Source: an uncultured Gammaproteobacteria bacterium
GTDB lineage: Bacteria > Pseudomonadota > Gammaproteobacteria > Acidiferrobacterales > CAJVXG01
Direction: 5' to 3'
DNA: 5,357 nucleotides
NCBI GenBank assembly: GCA_913009215.1
Contig: CAJVXG010000110.1
Span: forward strand, 1 to 5,357
Shown: positions 4,986 through 5,357 of the stretch, one piece after another
How positions within the stretch are numbered: the first letter of the stretch is position 1
Layout: the number at the start of each line of letters is the position of its first letter
Translations under genes and position numbers: made by a program
Notes under the pieces: generated by a model
Seen by the model: only the letters and a program-made list of their open reading frames with translations
Told to the model about the DNA's origin: nothing
Database searches by the model: none

Positions 4986-5357
4986 TTAGCGGGCGTTTTT
5001 CAGGCCGTTACGGCTGAAGTGACGGTTGCTGTAACCGTTACGAAATTTAAAATTTTCCCAAATCAGTTTGGTGCTTCTGTTGTTCTGGTGATTCACCATT
5101 AGCATTTCATGCGCCCGCCAATATTTATTCAGATGTTTTTTATATTTACTGAATGTCTGGGTTTTTAACAGGTCATTCTTGCGATCATAGAATTCCAGTT
5201 TTATGGCGCGATATTCTTTTTTGTCCAGCCATAATAACTGTCGGCGGTAACCGGAATACTTGTATGCCGGGACGCGTTCGATAAGGTAACAATCATAGCT
5301 GTTACATTTTTCTTCCTTGATAAACCGGTAGGTGTATTTTTCCACTTCCTGTGATGA
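4986..5357 (-). CDS. LolA-like outer-membrane lipoprotein-sorting family protein, C-terminal part (cut by window edge)
   Basis: The frame is open from the right edge (5357) to a TAA at 4988-4986, giving 123 visible codons. A GTG at 5345-5343 could be read as a start, but the frame continues upstream of it and the family is longer, so I treat the gene as truncated by the window. The order YDCYLIERVP, then YRRQLLWLDKKEYRAIKLEFYDRKNDLLKT in two adjoining strands, then a KYW turn, AHEMLMVNHQNNRSTKLIWENFKF and a final phenylalanine-containing end resembles the C-terminal half of PF17131. These periplasmic LolA/LolB-fold proteins are often encoded beside RND/MMPL exporters. The visible part is strongly basic. 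A link to cobalamin is not supported; it probably begins a different transcription unit arriving from the right. Confidence 0.72.
   Translation of the reverse strand, partial: SSQEVEKYTYRFIKEEKCNSYDCYLIERVPAYKYSGYRRQLLWLDKKEYRAIKLEFYDRKNDLLKTQTFSKYKKHLNKYWRAHEMLMVNHQNNRSTKLIWENFKFRNGYSNRHFSRNGLKNAR

Noticed and set aside
4999..5043. Hairpins as a bidirectional terminator between the convergent genes
   Set aside because: The stems are real, but they lie inside the LolA-like coding region and neither strand has a T-run after them.
1..5357. CRISPR arrays, insertion sequences, tRNA or rRNA genes
   Set aside because: No regularly spaced repeats, transposase motifs, terminal inverted repeats with target duplications, or structural RNA signatures other than the riboswitch were seen.

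Overview
The window is a cobalamin (vitamin B12) locus from a Gram-negative bacterium, most likely a gammaproteobacterium. The evidence for this is a TonB-dependent outer-membrane receptor with a canonical TonB box, cobU/cobT/cobC/cobS homologues close in length to the enterobacterial proteins, and a LolA-like envelope protein. The genus cannot be told from the sequence.

Layout. Positions 1-392 on the minus strand hold the N-terminal 130 codons of a BtuB-type B12 receptor that runs off the left edge. Its leader (about 394-693) is a complete AdoCbl riboswitch with a readable expression platform, and a good -10 element lies just upstream of it. Roughly 700-880 is an AT-rich divergent intergenic region. 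From 883 to 4508 on the plus strand lies a compact five-gene operon, cobU-cobT-cobC-cobS plus a DUF71/COG2102 PP-loop ATPase. Three of its four junctions are stop/start overlaps and the fourth is a 5-nt gap. Positions 4509-4703 are AT-rich, with an inverted repeat and then an extended -10 promoter and a near-perfect Shine-Dalgarno. These serve a 93-aa acidic protein I do not recognise (4704-4985). Its stop codon abuts the stop of a convergent, right-truncated LolA-like (PF17131-type) envelope protein at 4986-5357.

How the genes work together. BtuB would import corrinoids. CobU activates adenosylcobinamide to the GDP derivative. CobT makes alpha-ribazole phosphate from a lower-ligand base such as dimethylbenzimidazole. 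CobS joins the two in the inner membrane, and CobC removes the phosphate. Together this is the complete nucleotide-loop assembly module. No corrin-ring genes are visible, so the locus fits salvage, or the late steps of a pathway encoded elsewhere. The DUF71 protein is translationally linked to the end of the operon. Since bacteria lack diphthamide, this supports the published comparative-genomic suggestion that some bacterial DUF71 proteins act in B12 salvage.

The least-explained elements are the exact chemistry of the DUF71 protein, the 93-aa orphan, and the control of the cob operon, which has no riboswitch of its own in the short leader seen here.
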